Below, piece by piece: positions 40,979 through 50,272 of a DNA stretch of 64,000 bases (its first letter is position 1; every line of letters begins with the position of its first letter). The stretch covers positions 62,001-126,000 of the forward strand of contig BPHK01000001.1 of NCBI GenBank assembly GCA_026003495.1, written 5' to 3'. A program made the translations under genes and the position numbers. Source of the DNA: Candidatus Kapaibacterium sp. (GTDB lineage: Bacteria; Bacteroidota; Ignavibacteria; Kapaibacteriales; NICIL-2). Below the pieces are notes generated by a model. That model was not told the DNA's origin, made no database searches, and was given only the letters and a program-made list of their open reading frames with translations.

Positions 40979-43114
40979 TCACCAGCGCAGAACCTGCCGC
41001 ACCGCCTCGACAATATCCTCAGCACTCAGCAGAATCGCATTCTCGAGCGGCTTGGCAAAGCCGACAGGGCAATCTTTCGACGCCACGCGCTTGACCGGCG
41101 CATCGAGCCAGCGGAAGCATTCATCTTGAATTGTTGAGGCTACTTCGCCACCAAAGCCACCGGTCAAGTAGTGCTCGTGGGCGACAACGCAGCGGCTGGT
41201 CCGCTTGACTGCCTCGCAGACACGCTCCCGATCCCACGGACGCAGCGACCGCAAGTCAATGACCTGGACGTCAATACCTTCGGCTGCCAGCTGCTCGGCT
41301 GCTTTGAGCGACCAGTGCAATGCATTGCCGTAAGAAACCACCGTAACATCCTTGCCCGCACGCCGCTGGCGCGCTTTGCCGAAGGGAATCAGGTAGTCAT
41401 CCGGCGGTGTCGGTGCGCTCGTCGGGCGGTAGTTGTAGAGGAATTTCGGCTCAATGTACATTGTCACCCCTTGCGAACGAATCGCCGTCCGCATCAAACC
41501 GATAGCATCGTCGGCAAATGCAGGACATACCACACGGATGCCCGGCAAGTGCGCAAACACCGCGTCGAGACACTGCGAATGGTAGAGCCCGCCTTGAATG
41601 TACCCACCGCTGGCGAGTCGGATGACAATGTTCGGTGTGAACTGTCCTCGCGAGCGCCAGTAATCGTGCGAGCACTCGATGAGTTGCTCCATCGCTGGCC
41701 AGAAATAATCGGCGAACTCGGCACCCTCGATCACCACGCGGATGTCGTCCCGATAGCGGCAGAAGCCGTTGGCAGTGCCGACGATGTAGTCTTCCGCAAT
41801 CGGAGCATTGAAGATTCGCTCGTTGCCGAACTCGTCGAGCATTCCTTTGACGACGTTGAAGATGCCCTGCTTGTTCTTCGAGGCGACATCCTGGCCCCAC
41901 AGGAACGTATGCGGGTTGCGGCGGAACTCCTGCTTGAGCGCGTAGTTGATCCCCTCGCGGAGTGTGAGCATCGGCGCGTTCGGATCAAAGACAGCCTGTT
42001 CCTCGCTCGGATCGTTGTAGTCAATGATCGCCGGAGGCACGATGAAGTCCTTCCACGAAGCAGGATCTGGATCAGCCGCAGCTTCGGCTTTCTCTGCTGC
42101 AGCTGCGATTTCCGCCATGTTCTCTTGCTCGAGTGCCTGGAGCTCTTCCTCGCTGGCGATGCCCTCCTCGAGGATCCGCTGGCGGAAGTTCTTTAGCGGG
42201 TCGCGCGCCTTCATTGCTTCGATTTCTTCCTTGGAGCGGTAGAGCTCGTGATTGTCGGAATTCGAGTGCGAGCCGATCCGGTCGCAGTCGGCATGCACCA
42301 TCGCCGGCCCTGCGCCTGAAAGGACGTACTCAGCAGCTTTCTTCATCGCACGGTACGAGTCGAAGACATCGCGCCCGTCGCACTTGATGATGAGCAGATG
42401 ACGAAAGCCGACGAAGTTGTCCGATACATCGGGGTTGGCTGTCTGCTCTTCGACGGGGACAGAGATGCCGAACTTGTTGTTCTGGATCACAAAAATCACC
42501 GGCAGTTGCTCGCGCGATGCACCGTTGACTGCTTCGTAGAAGTAGCCCTCCGAACATGCCGACTCACCGCCGGAGTAGATGACCAGCTCATCGCCCTTGT
42601 ACTTTTTGATGGCGCGTGCGGTACCAGCGGCATGTTGGGCGTGGTTTCCTGTGCAGGAGCTGACGTTCTGGATTCGAATCGAAGGCTTGGCAAAGTGGTT
42701 ACTCATGTGCCGACCGCCGCCGGCAACGTCGGCGTCCTTGCTCAGCCCGTTGAGGATGACCTCGTAGGGCGTAATGCCTGCCGAGAGCGCTGTGATCAAA
42801 TCGCGGTAGTAGGGGAAGAGAAAATCCTTCCCGGGACGGAAAATTTGCCCAATGGCGAGCTGAATCCCATCGTGCCCTGCGCACGGTGCATGGTAGGACC
42901 ATCCTTTCGCCATCTTCAGGTACGTGGCAGCTTTTTCGTCAAGCTTTCGTCCGAGATGGTTGAGCTTGTACCAGCGGAGGATCGTCTCACGGTCAAAGCC
43001 GGTAAAATCAAAGCGCGAATGCTCAGCGGTTCGGCTGGACGACCCATTCGTTGGGGATGGTACTGGAGCAGGTGAAGATTTTTTCGTTCGGCTCGACTTT
43101 GAACGGCTTGGCAT
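40979..43114 (-). CDS. 2-oxoacid dehydrogenase E1, fused alpha and beta subunits
   Basis: About 711 residues from the ATG of MPSRSKSSRTKK; the N-terminal 30 residues are a Ser/Lys/Pro-rich tail. The alpha half (to about residue 350) has the thiamine diphosphate motif region YSGGESACSEGYFYEAVNGA and the phosphorylation-loop-like RIGSHSNSDNHELYRS. The beta half begins near MLTLREGINYALKQEF and contains RVVIEGAEFADYFWPAMEQL and the EHYLTGGFGGEV end. Sequence and its neighbour ilvE point to branched-chain 2-oxoacid dehydrogenase, giving branched acyl-CoA starters for iso-fatty acids. The fused form is common in Bacteroidota/Chlorobi relatives. E2 and E3 are not in the window. Confidence 0.92.
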   Translation of the reverse strand: MPSRSKSSRTKKSSPAPVPSPTNGSSSRTAEHSRFDFTGFDRETILRWYKLNHLGRKLDEKAATYLKMAKGWSYHAPCAGHDGIQLAIGQIFRPGKDFLFPYYRDLITALSAGITPYEVILNGLSKDADVAGGGRHMSNHFAKPSIRIQNVSSCTGNHAQHAAGTARAIKKYKGDELVIYSGGESACSEGYFYEAVNGASREQLPVIFVIQNNKFGISVPVEEQTANPDVSDNFVGFRHLLIIKCDGRDVFDSYRAMKKAAEYVLSGAGPAMVHADCDRIGSHSNSDNHELYRSKEEIEAMKARDPLKNFRQRILEEGIASEEELQALEQENMAEIAAAAEKAEAAADPDPASWKDFIVPPAIIDYNDPSEEQAVFDPNAPMLTLREGINYALKQEFRRNPHTFLWGQDVASKNKQGIFNVVKGMLDEFGNERIFNAPIAEDYIVGTANGFCRYRDDIRVVIEGAEFADYFWPAMEQLIECSHDYWRSRGQFTPNIVIRLASGGYIQGGLYHSQCLDAVFAHLPGIRVVCPAFADDAIGLMRTAIRSQGVTMYIEPKFLYNYRPTSAPTPPDDYLIPFGKARQRRAGKDVTVVSYGNALHWSLKAAEQLAAEGIDVQVIDLRSLRPWDRERVCEAVKRTSRCVVAHEHYLTGGFGGEVASTIQDECFRWLDAPVKRVASKDCPVGFAKPLENAILLSAEDIVEAVRQVLRW

Positions 43115-43136
43115 GTTCCGGGTGGGGATGATGGTG

Positions 43137-44114
43137 CTACTTACTGTTGACTGTCTGGCTGGAACGCGTGCGTTTGGACGCACGAGCACTCGATTTGTTG
43201 ACGAATGTCAGCCACTGGTAAGGATCCTCGCCATCGCGGGTGATACGGGCAAAGCGCTCCATGATCGCACGCGTGACGGGGCCGACTGTTCCGCTCCCGA
43301 TTGCGATACGATCGATTGATCGCACCGGCGTAATCTCTGCTGCTGTTCCGGTCAAGAAGACCTCGTCGGCAACGTAGAGCATCGCCCGCGGAATGATTTG
43401 CTCGACGACGGGGATTCCTTCGTCGCGTGCCAGCTCAACGACAGTTGCTCGTGTGATCCCTGGGAGAATTGATGCGGCAAGCGGCGGTGTGTAGAGCGTC
43501 CCATCGCGAACGAGAAAGACATTCTCGCCGCTGCCTTCGCTCAAATTTCCGTGCTCGTCGAGCGTGAGCCCCTCGGCGTACCCATGACGGGCAGCCTCGA
43601 TCTTGACAAGCTGCGAGTTGAGGTAGTTCGCTGCTGCTTTCGCCATCGCTGGGAGTGCGTTGTTCGACGGGCGCGTCCACGAGGAGACGCAGATATCCAC
43701 TCCACGTTCAGCAGAGTCCTCGCCCAAATAACGCCCCCACTGCCAAGCAGCGATTACCACCTCAACCGGACAGTTGAGCGGCAGAACGCCCATTTCGCCG
43801 TAGCCGCGGAAGACAAGCGGACGAATGTAACAGGCGCCAAGACGGTTCCGCCGGAGCAACTCGAGCGTGGCACGCTCAAGTTCCTCGAGTGTGTAGGGAA
43901 GTTCGACCGCGTACATCTTGCAGGAATCCTGCAGTCGCCGCAAATGATCCTGCAACCGAAACACTGCAATGCCACGCTTTGTCGCATAAGCACGAATCCC
44001 CTCGAACCAGCTGGAAGCGTAGTGCAGTGCGTGGGAAAGCACGTGGACGTGCGCTTTTTCCCATGGCACAAAGCGGCCGTTCATCCAGATCGTGCGCGTC
44101 TTTGGAATTGGCAT
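43137..44114 (-). CDS. ilvE: Branched-chain amino acid aminotransferase
   Basis: 325 residues, fold type IV PLP enzyme. The opening IWMNGRFVPWEKAHVHVLSH and YASSWFEGIRAY are typical. The PLP lysine is in ALPAMAKAAANYLNSQL near residue 165, and LTLDEHGNLSEGSGENVFLV and LTGTAAEITPV are the cofactor and substrate loops. It interconverts Leu/Ile/Val and their 2-oxoacids. It ends 22 nt before the E1 gene, so the pair probably works as transamination followed by oxidative decarboxylation. Confidence 0.96.
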   Translation of the reverse strand: MPIPKTRTIWMNGRFVPWEKAHVHVLSHALHYASSWFEGIRAYATKRGIAVFRLQDHLRRLQDSCKMYAVELPYTLEELERATLELLRRNRLGACYIRPLVFRGYGEMGVLPLNCPVEVVIAAWQWGRYLGEDSAERGVDICVSSWTRPSNNALPAMAKAAANYLNSQLVKIEAARHGYAEGLTLDEHGNLSEGSGENVFLVRDGTLYTPPLAASILPGITRATVVELARDEGIPVVEQIIPRAMLYVADEVFLTGTAAEITPVRSIDRIAIGSGTVGPVTRAIMERFARITRDGEDPYQWLTFVNKSSARASKRTRSSQTVNSK

Positions 44115-44150
44115 GCGTAGGCGCTCCAGAGGGGTGAAACAAGCTCCGTC

Positions 44151-45632
44151 CTACCGGGCAAGAGCATCCGAGTGTCCGAGCCGCTCCAGAAGGAGCGTCC
44201 GGACAAGCTCGGGGTTGGCTTTGCCCTGCGAGTACTTCATCACTTGACCGACGAGGAATCCGAGCACCGCTACTTTACCTGCGCGGTACTTCTCGATGGT
44301 GTCGGGATTTTCGCTCAGTGCACGCTCGACGAGCTGTTCGAGGTATCCTGCGTCAGAGACCTGCACCATCCCTCGCTCAGCAACGAGCTCCGACGGCCGC
44401 GCAGGCGAACTCAACAGCTCGGCGAAGAGCTCTTTGGCTATGCGGCTGGAGATGGTGCGTTGCGCTTGCAGCTCGACAAGCTCAGCAAGGCGCTCCGGTT
44501 CGATGGGGAACGATCCGATGTCAATTTTCCGCTCGCCTAAAATGCGCAGCACCTCCGTCATGATCCAGTTGCTGATGAGTTTGTAGCGCTCTGGCGATGG
44601 CTCGCGGAGCGCGCCGCAGGCGCGTTCGAAGTAGTCAGCCAGGGAGCGTTCTGCAATGAGAATGCCTGCATCGTAGGCGGGAATCCCGTACTGCTCCTGC
44701 AAGCGGCGCTTCCGCGCCAGCGGAAGCTCGGGTAACTCTGCGCGGACGCGCTCGATCCACTCGGCGCTAACCTCAACCGGGACCAGGTCCGGCTCTGGAA
44801 AGTAGCGGTAGTCGTGGGCGAATTCTTTTGAGCGCATCGGGCGAGTTGATCCGCTCGAGGCATCCCACATCCGCGTTTCTTGTTCGATGGTGCCGCCCTG
44901 CGCAAGGACAGCAATTTGTCGCTCGATTTCGTAGGCAAGCGCGCGCTCGACGTTGCGGAACGAGTTGAGATTTTTCACCTCCGTTTTTGTCCCGAAGCGA
45001 TCTGAGCCGCGACGCCGCACGGAGACGTTCGCATCGCAGCGCAAGGAGCCTTCTTCCATGTTGCCATCGCAGATGCCCAGGTACATGAGCAGTTGCCGAA
45101 TCGCCTGTAGGTAGAGCACCGCTTCGCCAGGGGAACGGATGTCTGGCTCCGAAACAATTTCGATGAGCGGCACCCCGCAGCGATTGAGGTCAATGAGTGT
45201 ATCAACGTCGTGGTCATGGATGGATTTGCCGGCGTCCTCCTCCATGTGAATCCGTGTGATGCCGATACGTTTGGTCGTCCCGTCCTCGAGCTCGATTTCG
45301 ACGAAGCCACCGTAGCAAATTGGGTCCTCGTACTGCGAAATCTGGTAGCCTTTCGGCAAATCGGGGTAGAAGTAGTTCTTCCGCGCAAAGCGTGAGCGCG
45401 GTCGGATGGTGCAGCCAGTCGCCAACCCCATGCGCAGCGTGAACTCCACGACCTGCCGATTGAGGACGGGCAATGCACCAGGATGCCCAAGGCAGACGGG
45501 GCACACGTTAGTGTTCGGCGCTGCGCCGTACTGCGTCGAGCATCGGCAGAACGCCTTCGTTGCCGTCAGGAGCTGGGCGTGCACTTCCAGCCCAATGACC
45601 GCTTCGTAGTCACCAGTATGCACGCTCTGCAT
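44151..45632 (-). CDS. gatB: Aspartyl/glutamyl-tRNA amidotransferase subunit B
   Basis: 493 residues from the ATG of [20 protein letters not shown]. With GatA and GatC it converts misacylated Glu-tRNA(Gln) or Asp-tRNA(Asn) to the correct aminoacyl-tRNA. The catalytic-domain signature [20 protein letters not shown] and the [20 protein letters not shown] loop are intact, and the C-terminal YqeY-like domain ends [16 protein letters not shown]. Residues about 72-121 of this gene are duplicated twice upstream, at about 92% DNA identity, in the mosaic region. Confidence 0.97.
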   Translation of the reverse strand: MQSVHTGDYEAVIGLEVHAQLLTATKAFCRCSTQYGAAPNTNVCPVCLGHPGALPVLNRQVVEFTLRMGLATGCTIRPRSRFARKNYFYPDLPKGYQISQYEDPICYGGFVEIELEDGTTKRIGITRIHMEEDAGKSIHDHDVDTLIDLNRCGVPLIEIVSEPDIRSPGEAVLYLQAIRQLLMYLGICDGNMEEGSLRCDANVSVRRRGSDRFGTKTEVKNLNSFRNVERALAYEIERQIAVLAQGGTIEQETRMWDASSGSTRPMRSKEFAHDYRYFPEPDLVPVEVSAEWIERVRAELPELPLARKRRLQEQYGIPAYDAGILIAERSLADYFERACGALREPSPERYKLISNWIMTEVLRILGERKIDIGSFPIEPERLAELVELQAQRTISSRIAKELFAELLSSPARPSELVAERGMVQVSDAGYLEQLVERALSENPDTIEKYRAGKVAVLGFLVGQVMKYSQGKANPELVRTLLLERLGHSDALAR

Positions 45633-45694
45633 TGGCGTCTGGAAACATTGAACTACGCGATTACACTTCACAGTCGCCCACTGCGACTGCTGCG

Positions 45695-45702
45695 CAAAAG
45701 TA
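45695..45702 (-). promoter_or_regulatory. -7 promoter element of gatB
   Basis: TACTTTTG on the minus strand (TANNTTTG), 63 nt before the gatB start. Related copies (TAATTTTG) occur at 47032-47039 and 1494 bp further on, with the duplicated gatB leader. Confidence 0.55.
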
Positions 45703-45749
45703 CGAATCGCGTTCTGCCGTACTTCCTTCAGTGTACGTATGCTCCGCTC

Positions 45750-45792
45750 TTACTTGAACCGAACGCCGAGCTTCCCGATGGTGTGAGCATGG
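45750..45792 (-). pseudogene. Remnant of the 3' end of the lipoprotein gene
   Basis: Minus-strand reading ends T-I-G-K-L-G-V-R-F-K-stop, closely matching the V-T-N-G-K-F-S-V-R-F-K-stop end of the lipoproteins at 47083 and 48577. Only about 14 codons remain, directly upstream of the gatB leader. It shows that the gene ancestrally upstream of gatB was a copy of this lipoprotein. Confidence 0.65.
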
Positions 45793-45883
45793 CAATACTG
45801 CAACACTGCTGCAGGATCTGCCGGCAACACCACCAGGGGCAGACCGCATGGCCTGCCCCGGGTTTCTCCATGAAACGTTGGAC

Positions 45884-46909
45884 TTATTTGATCAGCTGCA
45901 TCTGCTTGGTTGCAACCACGCGACCATCGAAGAGCAAGCGGTACTCATACGTGCCCGAACTAAGCAAGCCCATCTCGAGCGTCACGCTGGCCCACTGCTC
46001 CCGAGCCGGCAGCTCAATGGTGCGAACGGTCCGTCCCGTTGCATCGCTGACTTCGAGCTGAGCACGCCCAACGCCACTGGGTACGTAGTACGGGATGGTC
46101 GTCGTGCCGTCGTGAGGATTGGGGATGTTCTGCCCTAACCACTGGCCATCGAGGCGGACGGTGGTGGTAGCCGCGCCTGCGGTGATGGGCTGTCCAGCGG
46201 CGAGTTGCTCGATCATCGTGCGTAGCTGCGCCAGTTCGGCCCGCAGCTCCTCATTGCGGCGGCGTTCTTCCTCATTGCGGCGGTGCTCTTCCTTGAGTGC
46301 TTCGACCAGTACCGGCACAATCCGCGTGTAGTCCATTCCCAGGTACTCCCCACTCTGACTCTTCTGGACTACCTCCGGCAAGACCGCATCTACCTCCTCA
46401 GCAATGAACCCAAGGTCCTGGTTCCCACCGTAGGCCGGCTTCCAGCGGTATTCTACCCCACGCAGAGCGAGAACCTTTTCTAATGCCCCGGCAATCGGTC
46501 GAATGTCTTCTTTCCACGCACGTGAGGAATAGGAGGACAAACCGCGCGCGCGAATGTACCCAACCCCCAACGAATTGCTGTTGGGCAAGTCAATCCGGTA
46601 TTGCGCTCCGTTGGAAGGGTCGAAAAACAAAAGCTGTCCTGTTGCAGTCAGGCGCATCTTGACCGAATCGGTCGTCCCTGGTGCATTGGTGCGGAACTGA
46701 ATCTCGGCGTTCTCCTTCAGCCGCAACTGGGCATTGCTGCCATTGAACTCGATAGTAAAACCATCGGTGCTGCTATTGCCGGTAGAGCCGTTGGTCAGTT
46801 GCAGGCCAGTATTGTGCACGTGCAGACCCTGCTGTGGGGTTGTTGTCCCAATGCCCAAGCGCTTAGTCGTCCCGTCGTCAAGCTCGATTTCGACGGAGCC
46901 GCCGAGCAA
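45884..46909 (-). pseudogene. Peptidase S74/T9SS tail protein, 5'-truncated and joined to a gatB fragment
   Basis: 341 codons open, but the frame has no ATG start and no signal peptide. The first residues ([18 protein letters not shown]) are gatB-derived. From [15 protein letters not shown] on it is a tail-fibre-like protein: beta repeats, an S74 intramolecular chaperone domain (SSRAWKEDIRPIAGALEKVL, DLGFIAEEVDAVLPEVV), a coiled coil (EEHRRNEEERRRNEELRAEL) and a T9SS type A sorting domain (NIPNPHDGTTTIPYYVPSG, GTYEYRLLFDGRVVATKQMQ, LIK). The fusion joins the two genes where both encode a T-K-R-x-G-I-like run. Because export needs a signal peptide, it is probably non-functional, unless a TTG start is used. 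Confidence 0.7.
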
Positions 46910-47005
46910 ATTGGGTCCTCGTACTGCGAATTCTGGTAGCCTTTCGGCAGATCGGGGTAGAAGTAGTCCTTTCGCGCAAAGCGTGAGCGCGGTCGGATCG
47001 TGCAG
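46866..47005 (-). pseudogene. gatB fragment, copy 1
   Basis: About 140 nt matching gatB 45274-45414 (residues about 72-121) with roughly ten substitutions and one 1-nt deletion that separates the frame of [16 protein letters not shown] from [15 protein letters not shown]. The first about 72 codons of gatB are missing, yet the gatB leader with its -7 element follows at 47032-47039, so the fragment arose by duplication of gatB and its leader, then internal deletion. Confidence 0.85.
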
Positions 47006-47082
47006 AGAGTCACAGACAGCGACTTCCTCTGCAAAATTACGAATCGCTTTCAGCCGAACTGCTTTCCGCGTGCGTTTGGCTG

Positions 47083-47553
47083 CTACTTGAACCGAACGCT
47101 GAACTTCCCGTTGGTAACGTTCTGCTCAAGCTTCGATTGGGGATTGATGCCGACGAACGAGAACGTGCCCTCGGCTTCTGTGCTGGTGAGCTTGCTAAAG
47201 GTGATTGTTCCCGAGCCTGCAACGCCAGTAGCATTGTAGATGGTACCACGGTCGCTGAGCATTGCCACGTGCGGCTGACCTGCGGCAATCTGGACTGTTC
47301 CTGGCTGGCTTACTCCTACTACACGAAGCTGAATTTGCACCGCCGCTGAGGCATCCATCCCGGCAATTGCGATCACGCCATTCGAAACAGTCGCTTCGAT
47401 CATGCCTGATGCTGCCGTCCATTGTTGCGATCCGACCATCGCTGACATAGAATTGCCTCCATCACCACTCGACGAGGAGGAAGTGCATCCTCCGATGGTC
47501 ACGCTCACCAGCACAGCTATGGTAAGCATTCTCACTGCAAATGCTCTTGCCAT
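47083..47553 (-). CDS. Lipoprotein, copy 1 (DUF6252-like)
   Basis: 156 residues with a lipoprotein signal: hydrophobic MLTIAVLVSVTIGG followed by the lipobox Cys (I-G-G-C) and a Ser-rich tether. The mature part is a small beta protein (SAMVGSQQWTAASGMIEATV, GVAGSGTITFSKLTSTEAEG, FSFVGINPQSK). Such small outer-membrane or surface lipoproteins are common in Bacteroidota; the role is unknown. It appears identical to the copy at 48577, and its own -7 element lies at 47589-47596. Confidence 0.8.
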   Translation of the reverse strand: MARAFAVRMLTIAVLVSVTIGGCTSSSSSGDGGNSMSAMVGSQQWTAASGMIEATVSNGVIAIAGMDASAAVQIQLRVVGVSQPGTVQIAAGQPHVAMLSDRGTIYNATGVAGSGTITFSKLTSTEAEGTFSFVGINPQSKLEQNVTNGKFSVRFK

Positions 47554-47588
47554 TGGATTAGAAAGTTATGGTAAGACAATGTGCAGAA

Positions 47589-47596
47589 CAAATATA
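47589..47596 (-). promoter_or_regulatory. -7 promoter element of lipoprotein copy 1
   Basis: TATATTTG on the minus strand, 36 nt before the start; an identical element at 49083-49090 precedes copy 2. Confidence 0.55.
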
Positions 47597-47602
47597 CGAA
47601 CG

Positions 47603-48403
47603 CTACCGTTTTGGCACCAGCGGCGCTGCGCACACGAACAGCTCAAGCCACTCCACCTCGAGCTTGTAGCGGATGTTGAGCACGTGGTAGAGCGAGTACA
47701 CCAGCGTTACCCATGCCACGATACCGAGCACACCCAGCAGGAGCGGCCGATCCTGCCGCCAGAGAATTGCCATTCCCCATACCCAAAGAACTGTCAGCAG
47801 AACAACAGGCAGGATCCGCGTGTAGTCCATTCCCAGGTACTCCCCACTCTGACTCTTCTGGACTACCTCCGGCAAGACCGCATCTACCTCCTCAGCAATG
47901 AACCCAAGGTCCTGGTTCCCACCGTAGGCCGGCTTCCAGCGGTATTCTACCCCACGCAGAGCGAGAACCTTTTCTAATGCCCCGGCAATCGGTCGAATGT
48001 CTTCTTTCCACGCACGTGAGGAATAGGAGGACAAACCGCGCGCGCGAATGTACCCAACCCCCAACGAATTGCTGTTGGGCAAGTCAATCCGGTATTGCGC
48101 TCCGTTGGAAGGGTCGAAAAACAAAAGCTGTCCTGTTGCAGTCAGGCGCATCTTGACCGAATCGGTCGTCCCTGGTGCATTGGTGCGGAACTGAATCTCG
48201 GCGTTCTCCTTCAGCCGCAACTGGGCATTGCTGCCATTGAACTCGATAGTAAAACCATCGGTGCTGCTATTGCCGGTAGAGCCGTTGGTCAGTTGCAGGC
48301 CAGTATTGTGCACGTGCAGACCCTGCTGTGGGGTTGTTGTCCCAATGCCCAAGCGCTTAGTCGTCCCGTCGTCAAGCTCGATTTCGACGGAGCCGCCGAG
48401 CAA
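47603..48403 (-). pseudogene. Chimera of S74 protein front half and GT39-like protein tail
   Basis: 266 codons. The S74 part runs to the end of its chaperone core (SGEYLGMDYTRI) and then continues in frame into the C-terminal two membrane helices of the glycosyltransferase (LPVVLLTVLWVWGMAILW to the final PLVPKR). It lacks an ATG and a signal peptide and has lost the coiled coil and sorting domain. It is the product of the tandem duplication breakpoint and is very likely not functional. Confidence 0.8.
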
Positions 48404-48499
48404 ATTGGGTCCTCGTACTGCGAATTCTGGTAGCCTTTCGGCAGATCGGGGTAGAAGTAGTCCTTTCGCGCAAAGCGTGAGCGCGGTCGGATCGTGCAG
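48360..48499 (-). pseudogene. gatB fragment, copy 2
   Basis: Same sequence as copy 1, displaced by exactly 1494 bp within the second repeat unit. Confidence 0.85.
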
Positions 48500-48576
48500 A
48501 GAGTCACAGACAGCGACTTCCTCTGCAAAATTACGAATCGCTTTCAGCCGAACTGCTTTCCGCGTGCGTTTGGCTG

Positions 48577-49047
48577 CTACTTGAACCGAACGCTGAACTT
48601 CCCGTTGGTAACGTTCTGCTCAAGCTTCGATTGGGGATTGATGCCGACGAACGAGAACGTGCCCTCGGCTTCTGTGCTGGTGAGCTTGCTAAAGGTGATT
48701 GTTCCCGAGCCTGCAACGCCAGTAGCATTGTAGATGGTACCACGGTCGCTGAGCATTGCCACGTGCGGCTGACCTGCGGCAATCTGGACTGTTCCTGGCT
48801 GGCTTACTCCTACTACACGAAGCTGAATTTGCACCGCCGCTGAGGCATCCATCCCGGCAATTGCGATCACGCCATTCGAAACAGTCGCTTCGATCATGCC
48901 TGATGCTGCCGTCCATTGTTGCGATCCGACCATCGCTGACATAGAATTGCCTCCATCACCACTCGACGAGGAGGAAGTGCATCCTCCGATGGTCACGCTC
49001 ACCAGCACAGCTATGGTAAGCATTCTCACTGCAAATGCTCTTGCCAT
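48577..49047 (-). CDS. Lipoprotein, copy 2 (DUF6252-like)
   Basis: 156 residues, with the same protein sequence as copy 1 (lipobox I-G-G-C, Ser-rich tether, small beta domain). Because unit 2 keeps the original junction with the complete membrane glycosyltransferase gene, this copy occupies the ancestral position; copy 1 is the extra one. Promoter element at 49083-49090. Confidence 0.8.
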   Translation of the reverse strand: MARAFAVRMLTIAVLVSVTIGGCTSSSSSGDGGNSMSAMVGSQQWTAASGMIEATVSNGVIAIAGMDASAAVQIQLRVVGVSQPGTVQIAAGQPHVAMLSDRGTIYNATGVAGSGTITFSKLTSTEAEGTFSFVGINPQSKLEQNVTNGKFSVRFK

Positions 49048-49096
49048 TGGATTAGAAAGTTATGGTAAGACAATGTGCAGAACAAATATACGAACG

Positions 49097-50272
49097 CTAC
49101 CGTTTTGGCACCAGCGGCGCTGCGCACACGAACAGCTCAAGCCACTCCACCTCGAGCTTGTAGCGGATGTTGAGCACGTGGTAGAGCGAGTACACCAGCG
49201 TTACCCATGCCACGATACCGAGCACACCCAGCAGGAGCGGCCGATCCTGCCGCCAGAGAATTGCCATTCCCCAAATCCAAAGCACTGTCAACAGAACAAC
49301 TGGCACGATCCGTACTACCACAAATGCCAGCGACCAGCTCTGCCAATAGCGGGGTGGGATTGTCCAGAAGATGAGTGCGTGGACAATAGTCCGTTCTGGC
49401 ATGATTGACCACTTCGTCGCAAGGATGTCCGTCGCCAGCGAGCGCAGTGCAGGGAGTGCTTGTCGTTCGGGCAATTTCGTCAGCGAATCGAGCGCTCGCT
49501 CGACAGAATCGGGCACCGCATAGCGAGGATGGACTGCCATACTGGGCAGCCAGGAATGGATAAACGTCAACGTGCTCGAATACGATTTGGTGAGCGTCGG
49601 CTCCCCGAAAAGCACAGCGCCTCGTACAGCCCACGGCAGCACCAAGAGTGCTGCCGCGAGCGCTGCAGTAGTGAGTTGTTGCCACCTGCGCCACCATCGC
49701 AGGCCGAGAATCATCGCCATCGGTACCGCAAGCATCGGTTTCTCGAGAATGAAGCTGCCGATGATCGCTCCAGCAGCAAGCGCAGTCCCGATCGGAGAGC
49801 GAGACTCTCGGAAGACGAGCATCCCCCACAGCGCGCTCATTACAACAACCCACGTGGTGTTTTCTGCAACTGTCGCGTGGTAGAAATACGTCGGGTGGAG
49901 TGCAAAGAGCACCGCGGCGATTGTGCCGAGCGTTGGCCGGGCGATTGCTCGCCCAAGCTGGAACAGCAGCGCTGGCATTGCAGCGTAGAGAAGATGCTGC
50001 ACCAGAATCGCCGCCCGAAGCCCGTTTTGCTCGCCGAGCACCCAGAGCCAAGCTGCCAGGTAGGTTGGATAGAGCGGGCCTTTGATGCTGGTGGGTCCGC
50101 GCTCGTAGATGGAAAAGCCGTCGCCAGCAGCGATGTGCCGAGCAATGGCGTAGTCCTCCGCAACGGGGATAGGCGGCTCGGCAATGAGGAGGAACACCAC
50201 CCGTGCAATTGCGCTGATGGTACAGATTGCCAGGATATGGCGCCAGGTGAGACGTCTAACCGCCAGCCGCAT
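49097..50272 (-). CDS. Membrane glycosyltransferase, GT39/GT83-like (ArnT/PMT superfamily)
   Basis: 391 residues from the ATG of MRLAVRRLTWRH; about ten membrane helices. Near the N-terminus, AEDYAIARHIAAGDGFS contains the acidic catalytic-type loop after helix 1, followed by the external motif TSIKGPLYPTYLAAWLW; ALHPTYFYHATVAENTTWVV fits the GT-C fold. Such enzymes transfer sugars from polyprenyl-phosphate donors outside the membrane. The acceptor is unknown. Its last about 68 codons are duplicated at 47603. Confidence 0.82.
   Translation of the reverse strand: MRLAVRRLTWRHILAICTISAIARVVFLLIAEPPIPVAEDYAIARHIAAGDGFSIYERGPTSIKGPLYPTYLAAWLWVLGEQNGLRAAILVQHLLYAAMPALLFQLGRAIARPTLGTIAAVLFALHPTYFYHATVAENTTWVVVMSALWGMLVFRESRSPIGTALAAGAIIGSFILEKPMLAVPMAMILGLRWWRRWQQLTTAALAAALLVLPWAVRGAVLFGEPTLTKSYSSTLTFIHSWLPSMAVHPRYAVPDSVERALDSLTKLPERQALPALRSLATDILATKWSIMPERTIVHALIFWTIPPRYWQSWSLAFVVVRIVPVVLLTVLWIWGMAILWRQDRPLLLGVLGIVAWVTLVYSLYHVLNIRYKLEVEWLELFVCAAPLVPKR

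Larger units (their letters stand above)
46320..49307. repeat. Tandem direct duplication, two units of 1494 bp
   Basis: Unit 1 spans 46320-47813 and unit 2 spans 47814-49307. Each holds the front of the S74 gene, the gatB fragment, the lipoprotein and the last about 205 bp of the GT39-like gene. They appear identical over about 1.45 kb; the last 38 bp of the units differ at six positions. The breakpoint joins the S74 frame (TRIVPV) and the membrane-protein frame (VRIVPV) at a shared short sequence. No inverted repeats or transposase are visible. Confidence 0.9.

Noticed and set aside
41171-42196. 341-codon plus-strand frame inside the E1 gene
   Set aside because: Antisense shadow; composition is atypical and there are no motifs.
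46320-49307. Insertion sequence or transposon as cause of the tandem duplication
   Set aside because: No transposase, terminal inverted repeats or target-site duplications were found; the breakpoint is explained by short shared sequence.
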